A stretch of 64,000 bases of DNA from Hybos culiciformis (GCA_964007475.1 OZ023273.1:45943525-46007524), one strand, 5' to 3'; positions 25,040 through 37,618 are shown, counted from the stretch's first letter. The notes: generated by a model not told the origin, from the letters alone. A program made the numbers and translations.

Positions 25040-25356
25040 GCGTCAATGAAGCTAGCCGTATATGATATTCGATTCTAAAAATTCACACATTTCCAAAATT
25101 TCCGATAATCGAAAATTTTTCGAGTTCATTTTTTGAAAATTCTAATTTTGTGGAATATTTCGATTTTTTATACATTTTTAATGCTTTATATCTCAGAATC
25201 TATAGGGGTTATAAACGGATGGAAAAGAGATATTGAGCTTATTTTATTACTATTTTCGAATGAAAATCTAAAAAAAAAAATAGAGATTGCATGTTGAGAC
25301 GATTGTGAAATTTATATAGTATTCGTAGGCCAGGTAATAATTTTTTTTTCCTTAGA
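25040..25356. other. Gene-free AT-rich stretch
   Basis: Nothing recognised between the repeated-motif element and the LINE relic. Confidence 0.5.
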
Positions 25357-25645
25357 CAGTAAATGTGGTTATTCCATTTAAGATGGTTATTAAGATAAAC
25401 ACCTGCTGACTCAACCACAAAGAAATTGGAGTGATTAATTTATTAAGTTTACAAAATATGAGGACAACTGTTTTCGAGACATTTTAAATCTAGTTTATTA
25501 ATTGTAAAAAAAAGTAATATAATACCATAGCAAGATCATCCTCAATAACACATTTCAATTCAGTCGAATTAGTGGCAGGATAAAACAGAGAAATGTCATC
25601 AGCAAGAAGCTGTGGAAAAGTTGGAGAGGAATTACTATGATCTCA
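25357..25645 (-). pseudogene. Decayed LINE reverse transcriptase fragment
   Basis: On the minus strand a frame reads PTFPQLLADDISLFYPAT, containing LADD in place of the catalytic F/YADD box, then STELKCVIEDDLAMV. After in-frame stops it reads NVSKTVVLIF (the LNxxKT-x-x-I-F motif) and finally GVYLNNHLKWNNHIY (the LGVxLdxxLxWxxHI block). The order and spacing of these blocks are those of jockey-like reverse transcriptases. Stops and a frame change show it is dead. It lies just upstream of the 25.8 kb gene in the opposite orientation. Confidence 0.85.
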
Positions 25646-25804
25646 GCAAAATTGAGTCTAAAAAAAAACCGATTAGTATGCTTTATATTTTAATATTTGA
25701 AAAAAAAATCATTTTAAAAAAAAAGTTTCAAAAACAAGTTCAAAATTTCTGTATTTTTTGTAGAATATTTGTTTTTTTTTTCCTTTAATTATATTAAATA
25801 AGTT

Positions 25805-28112
25805 ATGGATAGAAGCTCAATAACAAATCCGTTAGAGTTTTTTAAACCGCCTGTAACAATTTATGACGTGCCAAGAACAATGAAGGCTGCCCCGATAAAA
25901 GAAACTGCATATAAAGAAACCATAACTAAAAATCAAAAAGAAAAGCAGGAAAAGAATGAAAAAATGAAATCGATGTCTGAAAGTAACGTTATGATGGCAA
26001 AATCTGGATTAAAAACTACGAATTCTGTCACAGAAAGTAACATATTTTCACAACAGAATCCGAAAAATGAATTTCTAACTCGACAAACAGTTGGACCCAA
26101 TCAAATTTACCAAAAACAGCTACAACAACACAATAATCAGTTGGTACCGCCAGCAAATATTCCATACCAAAATCGACTAAATCATAGCGTTAACAATTTT
26201 CTAGCGACAAAAAATGTACCTTATCAAAATAGATTACCGCCATCCGTTAACAATTTTGTTAACATGGCTTTTAGGAATTATGGTAAGTAACTAAATAAAT
26301 AAGTGTAAAATAATTTAAGTGATGTACACGTGAGATAAATAATAGTAGATTATTGTATATGTAAACTAAATTTGTTATTAATTAAGAGTTCTGTATACAC
26401 AAAAATACATTGACACGAGTCAATACTTATATCACGAGACCAAAGCCACGTTAATATCAAGCCATGGCTATCATAAAATTAGATGTCAAACAAAGTACCT
26501 ATCAAAATTTATTCTAATTTTTAGAAGGGGTTCCTGTAAAAGATTACATAAAAAATTTCCATGTTTAAAAAATCGAATATAAATAAAAAAAAAATAAGAA
26601 GCAAAAATAATAAATTATCTTGGTAAAATGATTTATTTCTTTGTTTGATTCTTTGTTGGGGTGCCTTTCTAGGTTTGGTCTTTTTTTTGCGTAAGATAGC
26701 TAAGCATATTCATTTTTTTATTCTAAGATTGAGTTCCTACCTTAAAAGTTTTCTAATTTTTTTGGTCCGATGGAGAATTTTTTTAATGGTTTGAGATTGA
26801 ATTAAAAATACCAAATTTTGGTACGTTGATTTCAAATTCTATAAATTCCAATTGAAGCTTTATCTAATTGTTTAAAATATACTTACTTGTCGATGTCCAA
26901 AATCAAATTTAAATAAATAAAAATTAAATTTTTTTTGTAAACCTTTGAATTTTTTTAATTTTTGTATACAAAATTAAAAACAAATCAAATTTGATAGATA
27001 CTTACTAATACAAATACTGTTTTCAACAGCATTGCCTTCTTTAACGTGCCTTGACGAGACCGAAGGTCGAGTGATATAAATTGACAAAGTGTCAATGTAT
27101 TTTTGTGTAAATACAGAACGAGTTGTATAACAAATTTTGTTTACATATCCAATATACTGTTTTAATGCGTAGGGGAGAGGTAGTTGCAAAGAGAGAATAT
27201 TTTTTCTTCTCATTTTTTCTCATTTTTTTTTTTTGTATTTGGCTGTATTGAAATATTGTGAGAGATATTATGTTTGTTTAGGTATTACGTAATATTCAAT
27301 ACGAAACATCTAAATGATTTCATTATTTACGCTGATGCATCTAAATTTTTTCATTATATACGCTGATGCATCTAAATTTTTTCATTATTTACGCAGATGC
27401 ATCTAAATGATTGCATGTGTATTGACGCATATAATACTCCATTTAGTGATCTAAATTCTATAGCACTAAATACAACATAACGATCCCCAACGCATTAAAA
27501 AATTTTAAGTATTTTGTTGTCATTTTATTTGCTATTTGACCCCAAGGGCCACACAAAAGAATCTTTTTTAATGAAAACAGTTTCATGAAAAGTAAAACTA
27601 AGTTTTACAAAACTAAACTTTTGAATCCTTGGACAACCAAAACTGAGTGTCACTTTGATAAATTATAAATTTAATGATTATTTATGAAAAACTTTTGTGA
27701 AACTAAACTAAACTTAAACAGATGTGCGGCAAACTGCAAATATGAAATAATTTTCCAGGAAATAGTCTAATCACAAGTTAAATTAATATAGAAACAGCTA
27801 TTTTTTGTTATTTACTTCTAGCCCATCAAAATTATTATCAACCATCAATCCAGCCGTTTATACCAGCCAATATGCCATTTTCATTTCCTTTACAACCAAA
27901 TATTCAAGTTAACAGTTTTCCTTCAACTATAAATTCGAATCCTAATGTGTACTTTCCAATGATGCCACCAATGCATATGAACCCATTAGGTAATAAATTA
28001 TAATTAATTTGGTTTACAGCAATTCATTTTAACTCAATCATATAAATTTTAATAAATTACAGATGATTTTCTTGCGGATTTAGGACATTTCAAAATTCTG
28101 AACGTTCAATAA
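25805..28112 (+). CDS. Unrecognised disordered N/Q/P-rich protein, three exons
   Basis: Exons 25805-26282, 27822-27989 and 28063-28112 join in phase (donors TATG|GTAAGT and TTAG|GTAATA, acceptors CTTCTAG and ATTACAG) to give 696 nt, 231 residues. The first part is lysine- and glutamate-rich (about residues 25-55). The middle and end are N, Q, P and M-rich without a globular domain or membrane segment, so the protein is probably intrinsically disordered. An 18-19-residue unit with the core N(I/V)PYQNRL..SVNNF occurs twice in tandem near residues 118-155. The last exon encodes a short acidic/hydrophobic tail, DDFLADLGHFKIL, a plausible docking peptide. ATG at 25805 follows a pyrimidine run and AAATAAG, which could instead be an acceptor, so the gene might have further 5' exons; only the LINE relic was found upstream. 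I do not recognise the family; an RNA-granule or adaptor-type protein is only a guess from composition. Confidence 0.72.
26343..27167. mobile_element. Long-TIR element inside intron 1 of the 25.8 kb gene
   Basis: Inverted arms of about 115 bp (26343-26460 and 27052-27167) share ATATGTAAAC-AAATTTGTTAT, GTTCTGTAT, ACACAAAAATACATTGACAC, TATATCAC and CACGTTA blocks in the same order. The arms are diverged by small indels, so the insertion is not fresh. No transposase frame and no certain target duplication. It makes up nearly half of the intron. Confidence 0.82.
27301..27415. repeat. 31-bp tandem repeat, about 3.7 copies
   Basis: Units GCTGATGCATCTAAAT-TTTTTCATTAT(A/T)TAC repeat with period 31 at 27331 and 27362, with a variant first unit at 27301-27330 and a partial last unit from 27393. 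It sits in intron 1 of the 25.8 kb gene. Confidence 0.93.
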
Positions 28113-28814
28113 TATTATTTTGTCATTTTTGATAATCAACATTTAATGGATACCTAAATTTATATTTAGGACGAAATGAATTATAAATGCGGTTTAATAT
28201 AAAATTAATCATACATACATGTACATACAACCGCCTATATATAAATTATTTGTTAATGATATTTAAATTCATATTTGATACATTTGAAAAAATCTACGAA
28301 TTCAGAAGATCCAATAAGATAGTAGCCAGTTTTATGCAAATGGAGAACCGAAAATCTCATCTATTTGATTGAATTGGCTAGTTTTATGTTCGATTTAAAG
28401 TTCGAAGAAAATAAAATGTATCTAAATTAAAATATATTTTATTACAAAATTTTATTTATCTCAATCATAAAATGGTTAAATGGTTAAATCATTTTACAAA
28501 ATATCAGTGTCATAATCCAAGAACTTTACAAGTTTTAATGCATAATTTAATGAAAAGTTTTACAATTTGTTTGAAACAAATAAATTGACCAGGTCTATTC
28601 TAACTTATTATTTCGAATAAAATTCATAATTAATTCCTAGATTCCTAGAACCGGTTCACTGCACAAAGTTATAACATCAAACATTTGTCGAAAGACGCTC
28701 GCAAAGGCAAGTTGTCAAAACTGTGGTTAAGTTTGTCGACTAAGCGCTAAATCCTCGTATAGGATATTGAATATGTGTTCCAAAAGCCTGCTCATCAAAA
28801 TTTCAAAACCACAT
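28113..28814. other. 3' UTR and gene-free DNA
   Basis: Begins with the 3' UTR of the preceding gene. AATAAA-like signals occur near 28410 but the end of the transcript is not defined. No other gene seen. Confidence 0.5.
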
Positions 28815-29035
28815 TAAAAAGTTTACTGTTCTCTGGTTAAACCTATATAAGAATATGCTTGCATTGTTTCTGTTTGGTCACCTAACAGCTTCATATTAAA
28901 AGAGTGAGGAGCTGTGCAGCTTAGATTTTTAATCCTGATTCCCCATCAACTACCATGGGAGGACAGACACATTTTGCCACCTTATGAAGATCGTTTAAGA
29001 CTGATAAGCTTTGTGATTCAAATAAAACGGAAAAC
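28815..29035 (+). pseudogene. Decayed LINE reverse transcriptase C-terminal fragment
   Basis: A plus-strand frame with two stops reads YCSLVKPI, stop, EYACIVSVWSPNSFILKE, stop, GAVQLRFLILI, then LPWEDRHILPPYEDRLRLIS. The blocks match the jockey-type arrangement LVrPiLEYaxxVWsP ... xVQxRFlR ... PxYedRLxLl in the right order and spacing. It is a relic, in the opposite orientation to the 25.4 kb fragment, so the two are separate insertions. Confidence 0.82.
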
Positions 29036-32000
29036 AAAATAAATAATAATGGAATAAAAGTTCTAAAAATATAACATTAAATAATAAAACCTTACAACAC
29101 CCAGAGTAAATTTCTGCGATGCTTTAAAAACAAAATTTAAAAACTGTCTTCTTTTCCTAAAATTTAACCTACCTCAAAAAAAAAAGTTTCCTTATATGTA
29201 TTCCAAACGACAAAAAGGAATAAAAAATTCTTAAAAATCTATTAAAAAAGTCTTAGTTCTTGATATCTTGAACTATTACAACGTAAATATTACAAAAAAA
29301 TTGTGTAATACGTTTATAAGTATAATAAAAACTTTCTTTTACTTTCTACACTTTGTTTTCTTGTTGGGTTACATAATAAAATCTTGGGTTGTAAGTATTC
29401 CTAAAATTCTGTACTTTCTTAAATCCTCTAATAACAGAATCCCGTATTTTTTGTTGGCAAGCGACCTACGGATTGTTTTTTTTTATAATGCTGTAAAATC
29501 TTTTAGAATCTGTTAAGATTAAATGGTCGAAATATCTTCAAAACTATTTTCATTTTCGTAACTGGAAATTCACTGTCGTAATCACTTTAATTTCTAACAA
29601 TTTTCTGAGTCATAATTATAAATCGAACTTTTGATATAAACTAAAAGCAAAGCAATATAATCATAAGAAAAATAGGAAAATTGAATATTTCTTTTTGTTC
29701 GAAATGTTTCGAAAGCCGTTAAATTTTTAATAATTTAATAATTTAAGTGATTTCACCTATCGATTTGGACAAATTTTTTTTGATTTTACCTATCTACCGA
29801 GCAAATAAACATATAGGACATAGGTTAGATTCATTTACATTTTTTATTTCAGTAACTTATTTTTTATATTCGAATACTTAAAATAAAAACATTCTGCGAC
29901 GAAAAAATTAGATTCTGAATATAAACTGAAAATTATCTTCAGAAACTAAAGTTCTGAAAATTTCTTATAAAAAAAACATTTAAAAAAAAGAAATATTCAG
30001 CAGAAATCTACAATCATGATCGCAACGTAGATAAAATAACTAATACCTGTGTTGGCTGAGCGCAAAGCAAATTTGACAAACTTGAATAAAACGTACCGAG
30101 AAAATCGATTTTCGACCTTATTTCTTTGTTAATTTTAATAAAATTTATAAAAACGCAAGATATTAATTTAATTGATTTTTAGTATTTTTAGATTTTTAGT
30201 CGGATAAAATCTTCAAATACCTTTCAAACTAGCATAAAACTATAAGATTATGCATAATGTAAGGTTCATTATTTCGTAAATTGAAAACAAATAAGTAGGT
30301 ACCTATAATAAAAACATAATTTTAAATTAGAACAAAAAACCCAATTAAATTTTTTTTTCCCGATTTTATCACAAATATACAAATTTTAATACCGGAAAAT
30401 AAATTCCGGTCATGCACCTATCAATTGCAAAATTTAAATTTTAATGATACATATATTTATTTTTTTTTTCTTTGCATAAAATAATGTAATAAACATTTTA
30501 GTTTTATAACATACTCAATTTTAGTATTGTACATAATACGGAGAATAAATTTGCAAGTAAAATGACATATCTAATGTGTAGTAACAATATTTATGATCCT
30601 AACTTCAAAACTTGGCTCGTATTTTATTTTGATTTTGTACAAATTTTTGCGTTCTATATACATCAGTTATTATGAACATTTATAACTATTATGAACATTT
30701 TAGTTTCATGAAACACTGTGTGCACTTGTACTCATATATTTTATTTTGTATTGACTCTGACTGGTCTTACGAAACTAAGTTTATATTTCATCTAACAAAG
30801 TATCTTAAACCTTACGTGAAAAAAATTAAGTTTTATTTTTAAGAAAAGGTTTGTATATTTCATAAAAACAGGTGAGCAAGTAAACGACTAAGTTTGATTA
30901 AATTTTTATTTTAATTTGTCTGCATTACATTCGAAACTACCAGTATCCTACACTAAATTGTTGTATAAATATTCATACACAAACGACAATATAGGTTAAA
31001 TTCTGCTATGCAAATTTTTCTTATAGAATCTATTTTGTGTGGAATTTATTTCCAACAATAAAATTTTATTGAAATCTATAAAAACTTTTTTTTTCTAAAA
31101 TTTTTATATGAAAACCTTTCAATAGTTTATTACTTTATTGGTCATTTAAGTAAAAAATCATACTTTACCAGGATTTAAATATATAAATGAATATTTGAGG
31201 TTATAAAGTCTTTTTTTTTTTGTTCAATTTAGCATTAACTCAAATTCGAACGTTTAATATACATAGTACCTGAATCCGTAACAATAACTGTGTTTATTTT
31301 ATGCCGAATATAAACTCTGTAAATCTTTCAACTTGGTTAGGTACGCTAGTAAATTCTTTAATTACACCACCATAATAACATCATGATTGGGAATTCACTC
31401 TTGTCAACAATAGTTTAATTTAACATATCGTTTAAAAAAAACGTTTTGCATGCCTTCAGATCATTGCACTAAAAATTTGAATTTTTTAAATTTCACTTTA
31501 TTTTCCAACATAAAATGAAAATACTCTCATTAGCATAAATTTTCTAAGGAGCAATTTAAAATCATAGGTTCGTGATAATAAATTTTGTGGCAGTATTAAA
31601 TATTTTAGACTTTCTTTAATGCCAATGAAAGTGAAAATAAAATAATGCAAGAAAAAATCCTAATAAAAATAGTATAAATACCTACATAATAACAAAAACA
31701 TAATATAAAAAAAGCTCCATATAATTGGTATTGCTAGAACAAATTTAATTTGAATTTAAAACCATTATTAAATGTAATAAAACTATTTATATATAGTTAA
31801 ATGGAATTCTTAAAAATTTAGAAAAATACCTCATAAATAAAGCCTGGAGCCGTTTTCAACATTTTGATTTTAGATACTTCAATTAAGATACCTTCGTCAT
31901 AACCAGGGGCTAAACCATGTACTAATAACATTTAGTCATACAAAGCCAGTAAAAAAAATTTAAAATAAATTTTTTTTAACAGACCTAATAAAGAGCTAAA

Positions 32001-34401
32001 AATTAATTAAACTATAATTTTGGATTTGAAAGTAAACTACATAGTACAGCCACGACACGATTGTCCCAATCCTAAATCAACAAAAAGTTCCCATTCATTC
32101 AGAAAAACAAATATCAAGTCGTGAAAACTTTTATTTCTCTTTACACACTTAATATACAAAATATGTATATAATTTTTTTAAATATTTTCTTCAGCAAGAT
32201 TTTTATAAATACAGTGATTTAACAAAAATGTTAATCAGAAAAAATGTTGATGTTATAATAACAAATTTATTAACAAAAAAACATTGAAATCCATTACATT
32301 TTCTTTCTTTTTATGTTTTAAAAAAAAATTTCTTTTGACTTTTTTTGGGTGTTGGAATTTTTTTCTTTTTCTGTCCAAATAACTTTTTCTTTGTAATTAT
32401 TTATTAAAAATTACTTACCTAAGCTTTAAGGAAGAAGAATACAAATTAAACGTATTTTATTTAAAGTTTTCATGTCAGGATTTTTTAAAATAACAATTTT
32501 TTGAGAAACGTCGGTAAAAGTTATTTTTACCTGTTGGCCTATTTACTATTCTTCCAAAACAAATCAATGTATAGTTTTTGTGATTTTGGAGTATATGGTA
32601 ACAAAATTTCTTCAGTAAGCTCAAGCAGTAACCATTACTGACCCATTAAATAAAAAAAAATAAAGCAAATTGGTTTGTCCTTAAAATTGGCTCGTGAAAG
32701 AATAATGTAGATTGTTGAGAAAATGTTTAAAATAATTGTTGATTAAATTTTTTTAATGGCACATAATCAAAAATTCTTATGCCAAAATAGAAATGAGTTT
32801 TTTTTTTATTTTAGTTTTGTTTTATAATGAAATTATTTTCACGCACTAAAAATATTTTCCTTTTTATAAAATGAAAAACTATTATTTTTTACATTTCGCT
32901 AGGAAAAACCAACATTAGCAAATCATTATAAAAATCCACCCAACTTTTAGTTGAACATTCAAGTATCATTAAAACAAAAGCACTTAATAGATGTGAATTT
33001 TATTTTTTTTTTGGAATGTCGCCCAATGCTATTGCTTCCTTGTTTTAAAATGAACCAACATAATGACTGTAGTGTATAACATGTACATTGAAATATATTG
33101 TAAATTTATAAACTAGTCTAATAATAATATTAACTAATGAATTTATTTGTGTTTCTCATAATTAATAAATAATTTATTAGATAATGAGATTATTAAAGCT
33201 AAACTCTCAAAGAAATTTATTGTTATATTCGCCGTTATCAAGGAAATATTGTTGCAGGTACTTGAAATTAATAATTAAATTGAATTGGATATGAATATAC
33301 TACATTAATATTCAATATATTTTACCCTACTCCGGACGTCCCAATTTTATTTGATATTTTGTAGTGAAAAACACTGGAAAACATTTGTTATTATGCACAC
33401 TTACACTGTATATTTATACTTAATAATTTAATCTTAAAAAATTTTCTTCAAAAATTTGTACGAATTTTCTGAAGGAGTAAGATATCTCTCCACAATTGAA
33501 AATAACTTAATTATTCTTGTAAATGTAAAGCAAACCTAATGCGTTATGCTTTAATGTCCATCAAACAAAATCATTTCCAGGAAAACATTTATTACTGGAC
33601 ATAGAATAAATAATAAAAGTATGTACATTAGTTTTTGTGCTGTTTAATTTAAAATTTTAAATAATCAGAAAAATTAAAAGTTACATATCGAATAATAAAT
33701 TTTTACACAATATTTTGGAATAAAATAAATTTTTTGATCTACAATAAACATTTAATAAAATATTATAAAAAAATAAATACAATATACTTATAAAATTTGT
33801 TTATATGATAATAATATATCTAATTTGCTAATATAATTACTATAGGTTGAATTAAATATAATTATTATCTTATTATTCGTGTATCTAGAAAATAATTTTT
33901 GAAACTTTAAAGTATTATTTTGACAATTGGAAGATTGGCAAAATAATACAGCATATAGCAATTTTTTATCAACTTTGTCACATGACACAAATAATTCAGG
34001 AAGTTAGATTTATATTTTAAAAAGTTCTACAGAGTTTGAGTTAGAAGAAACTTCTTAAGACACATTTAGCACAATCGATAAAATGAATATGTGTACGAAT
34101 TTTCTTAGAATATTCTTGTGATTATTTTTTGTTCTGATACTTTGAGAATGAAGTTTAATAAAAAAAAATTATATTTTTGAAGTGATGATATTTCTTTATG
34201 CTTATTGAAGCATAACTGTGAAAAAAATATCAAACATAGCTTGGCACAAATCTATCGTCATAAGTACAGATGAAATTTTTGAATCTGCCATTCTTATGTA
34301 TGATGCTGGTTAAGGAACTTAAGGTAATTAAAAACAAAATATAGAAGACATATTGAAAATTTTCATGCGCTCTTAATATTATGAATTTTTTATGAAGGAA
34401 A
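29036..34401. other. Long gene-free AT-rich stretch
   Basis: Over 5 kb with no exon, repeat boundary or RNA gene that I could support; the frames at 29.3 and 33.8 kb are low-complexity. Only small chance palindromes (for example ACCGGAA...TTCCGGT near 30390-30411) were noted. Confidence 0.6.
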
Positions 34402-36104
34402 TTACAGAAATCTCCTTCTGTTATTTTCTCTGTAAAATCTACTACCATCAGTTAATCTATCATATTGAAATAAATTCGACTGAAATGGTCGATTAGCATT
34501 GTTGGCAATCATTGCATTCTGTCCCGCAGGTTGAGAATTATTATTTTTATTGATCCTCATCAAAGTGCCAAATACATCTTTCCAAATCATTGCCACTAAT
34601 AGATAAATTCCGCCAATCATTTTATTTAACATATTTAAAATAGTTAGTATTATTGGGGTACTTGTACGCAATAATAATCTAAATTCTGTCATAAATTTGA
34701 TCGAAAATGAACCTAAAAGTTTTAGAGCCTCTACAAAGAAAGTTAATGCAGCTACTAAAAGAAGAAATAAAAATTTTATAGCTGCGAACACATTTTCTTT
34801 TGTCAAATCTTGTTCGAAGAAATTATGAATCAATGCCTTTGAAGTTTCTAGCCAAGTGTTCATTAAATTTATAAAAAAATCTACATCTAAATCATTTTTG
34901 TAATTTGTGAACCCTGTGAATGTTGTATCACTGTTCATTGATCTCATAGGTTTTAGTTTAACTATTATTTCATTGTCACGAAATTTTACGGTTCTAATTT
35001 GAAACCAATAACTTTCGAATGCTAAATCTTCTACTTCTGTCCACAAACTAATTGAATTCGCTTCGTCAGTAGCTGTAATACCAATCCAAATTGATCGATT
35101 TGCGTAATAATTTGTTAACCGTTGAAGAATATCTTGTAAAATAGATTTAAGCTCTTTTTCTGTCTCATCCAAGACAATTACATCCCTGTATTCCTGCAGC
35201 GATGAACAAAGTCGACGTTCTTTATAAAATCCAGTGAAAATTTTAGATTTCAGTAAATGTTTACAATAACCTTGCAAGACCTCTTCTTCGGGTGAAATAG
35301 GTGATTTTTTTGTAAATAATGGATCTGTCACAGTCTAAAAAAAACAACGGAAGTAATAAGTAGATATAAATTTATCTATATTAACGACACATTAAAAAAT
35401 ACTCCATATAAAAATTTACAAATCAAGGCTATAGGAATCCAATCTCTACTAGTTTAAAAAAGGCATATACAACACTACTGTATTGTGTTTTTCTAGGAGT
35501 CTTGTATCGCAGTGTATACTCATATGTGATATCATGTTATGTGATATTAATTCAATTAGTAGATAATTTAGGTAATTATTTTTAATTCTAGTATAGTATC
35601 ATTTTATCTCCACCGTACTTCTATAACAAGAAATTTAAATTCTCTAAAAACTATGTAGGTACCTACGTATTGATTTACAAAGCGTTAGCTAGGTATTATG
35701 CTAAATGATGATTGCCGAGATGAGGCGATAATACACATTGAGTCAAATTATATGGCTGAACTGAAAAATTCGTAGTTATCTACCGTACCAATTCATCATA
35801 TTTAAACGGGAGATCCCCTATAAGTTTAGTTGATTAAAAAATTAATTGAAACAAGTTATTATATTTTCGCATTATTTTAACATTAAACCTTTGTTATCAA
35901 AAAGTAGAAAAAAGGTAGGTTGGTGTAGGACTGTAACTGTAGGTAGCTAGATAGGTATTATATATAGGTATTATAAATTTTAAATTTAGAAAAATAAAAT
36001 AATTCTCTTTCGTTTCTACTTCTAAGTTCTATGCTTGACTTTACAATTTTTTTTTTGTAATTAAATAAGTTTTAATTAATTTCAATCAAAACACATCTTA
36101 CCAT
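34402..36104 (-). CDS. Unrecognised two-pass membrane protein
   Basis: The large exon 34402-35334 follows a strong acceptor (TTTTTTTTAG|ACT). It is open for 310 codons but lacks an ATG at its start. A consistent first exon ends at 36102 with GGAAATAATG|GTAAGATG, so the start codon would be the last three bases of exon 1. Joining gives ATG-ACT-GTG and 311 residues. The N-terminal 180 residues are soluble and mixed (EVLQGYCKHLLKSKIF; W/Y-rich stretch near 100-115). Two hydrophobic segments follow at about 181-207 (FLFLLLVAALTFFVEALKLL) and 225-252 (around GGIYLLVAMIW). The tail is N/Q-rich and ends RRRFL. There is no signal peptide. The family is not known to me. The start is inferred; a longer 5' coding exon is possible but I saw none. 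Confidence 0.7.
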
Positions 36105-36687
36105 TATTTCCTTTTAGTGTTATTCAATTTGTTTTATTTTAAATTTTAAATTTTAACTTTTATTAATTTTTGAATTTAGAATAGAATTAAAAAATATTAA
36201 ATTTTTTGTTAAATAAAAATGTTTTTAATTTTTAAAATACCTATTTTTTTTTTTTCAATTACAATTTCGATTTCTATATTCTGTAGTTTTTGTTTTCTTT
36301 CATCATCATCATTATCATCAGTCAAACAAGTCTGAACAGTGCAGAAAGCAGAAAACGGAATCAAACTTCACACCTTCACAGTAGTTCAATCAATTGAATC
36401 TGTAAAGAAATATTATTTTTGCCGGCAGAGGGAACACTGTGGTTAAAATTAAAATGCCTCGCAATTTAAAAGTTAACAAAAAATAAAGTAGTTATCCCAC
36501 TTAATAGAATTAAAATCATGTATTACCAGAAAGCATGTATATAAAGAGGAATCAGTCCCATACAAAAAAAAGAATTAAAATAGTGAAACAAAAAATCCAT
36601 ATCACAACCCCATGAGCTTTTTTTTTTTTTTGAGAATTCCACTCTCACAAAAGCTTTTAAAACTTTCAAAATTGTATAGAACTGTAC
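36105..36687. other. Upstream region of the 34.4 kb gene
   Basis: Probable 5' UTR and promoter side of the minus-strand gene. A CAT(CAT)-rich run lies near 36300. No other feature seen. Confidence 0.4.
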
Positions 36688-37587
36688 GTGCGAGAAGTAA
36701 GCAATAAATTCACTTAAATTGCCAGCAATAAATTTGCTTAAATACATCAGCGCCACCATCGCTTAAATTTAGAAATATAATAGAGGATAAAATGTTAGGA
36801 AAAAAATAGTGAACAATTTTAACCAATAACAAAGCAATTTTAATGGGGGATGGAAATAAGGCCGCATGAAATAAGGCCGCGAGGATTTTTTGTTGCGGTC
36901 TTATTTCATTTTGAAAAATGAAATTAGACCGCAAAAAAAGGCCTTGCGGCCGCGTAATCTTGTGAGGTGAGCAGGCCATTCTGAGTGGTTCACGTCATCT
37001 GCACTTTAGCCTTCCATTACAGCCAAATTCTGGTACCTACCTTACCTACAATAAATTAATTAGAATTATACTTACCTATTTAAAATTTGGTGCTAGATAA
37101 ATAATTGTTGGCATCAAAAATTAGACTAAAATAGTTATCATAATAATTATAAAATAAAAAAATTATTATAATAATTATTATAACTAAAATAATTATTAAA
37201 ATAAATTTAATTAGAAAAAAAATTTATTTTTATTTACTTTTATACCGACCTGAACACACACGCCAGCAATAAATTTCCTTAAATTTAAAACCACAAACAC
37301 ACATTTTCTCAAAAAATATTTTGTTGTTGTATTCAAAATGCTTTGTTATTGTTTTAAGTTGATTTGCTTTTGTTATTGTTTTTTTTCGAACAATAACAAA
37401 TCTCTTTTTAACGCCAGCAATAAATTTCCTTAAATATTTTAATTTGTATTTCAAATTGCTTTATTATTATTTTTTCCTGACATTTTACCCTCTATTAAGG
37501 TTAAAAATTTAAGCGATGGTGGCGCTGATGTATTTAAGCGAATTTATTGCTGGCAATTTAAGGTAATTTATTGCTTACTTCTCGCAC
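36688..37587. mobile_element. 900-bp element with ~120-bp terminal inverted repeats
   Basis: Left arm 36688-36807 and right arm 37471-37587 match inverted at roughly 90 percent by eye, beginning GTGCGAGAAGTAAGCAATAAA and including CATCAGCGCCACCATCGC. The motif GCCAGCAATAAATTTGCTT (or a close variant) occurs in each arm and twice more inside, near 37261 and 37412. A GC-rich hairpin lies inside at 36893-36934. No transposase frame; no certain target duplication. The right end lies about 30 bp from the truncated hAT copy. Confidence 0.85.
36893..36934. repeat. Internal GC-containing hairpin
   Basis: TTGCGGTCTTATTTCATT at 36893-36910 pairs with AATGAAATTAGACCGCAA at 36917-36934 with one mismatch and a 6-nt loop. 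It is flanked by further GGCCGC copies that extend the fold (36860-36955). Confidence 0.88.
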
Positions 37588-37618
37588 ATAAATTAAATTG
37601 CTATGCAATAATGCAATG

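Noticed and set aside
27331..27415. Possible CRISPR-like array
   Set aside because: The 31-bp units are head-to-tail with no unique spacers; it is an ordinary tandem repeat in a eukaryotic intron.
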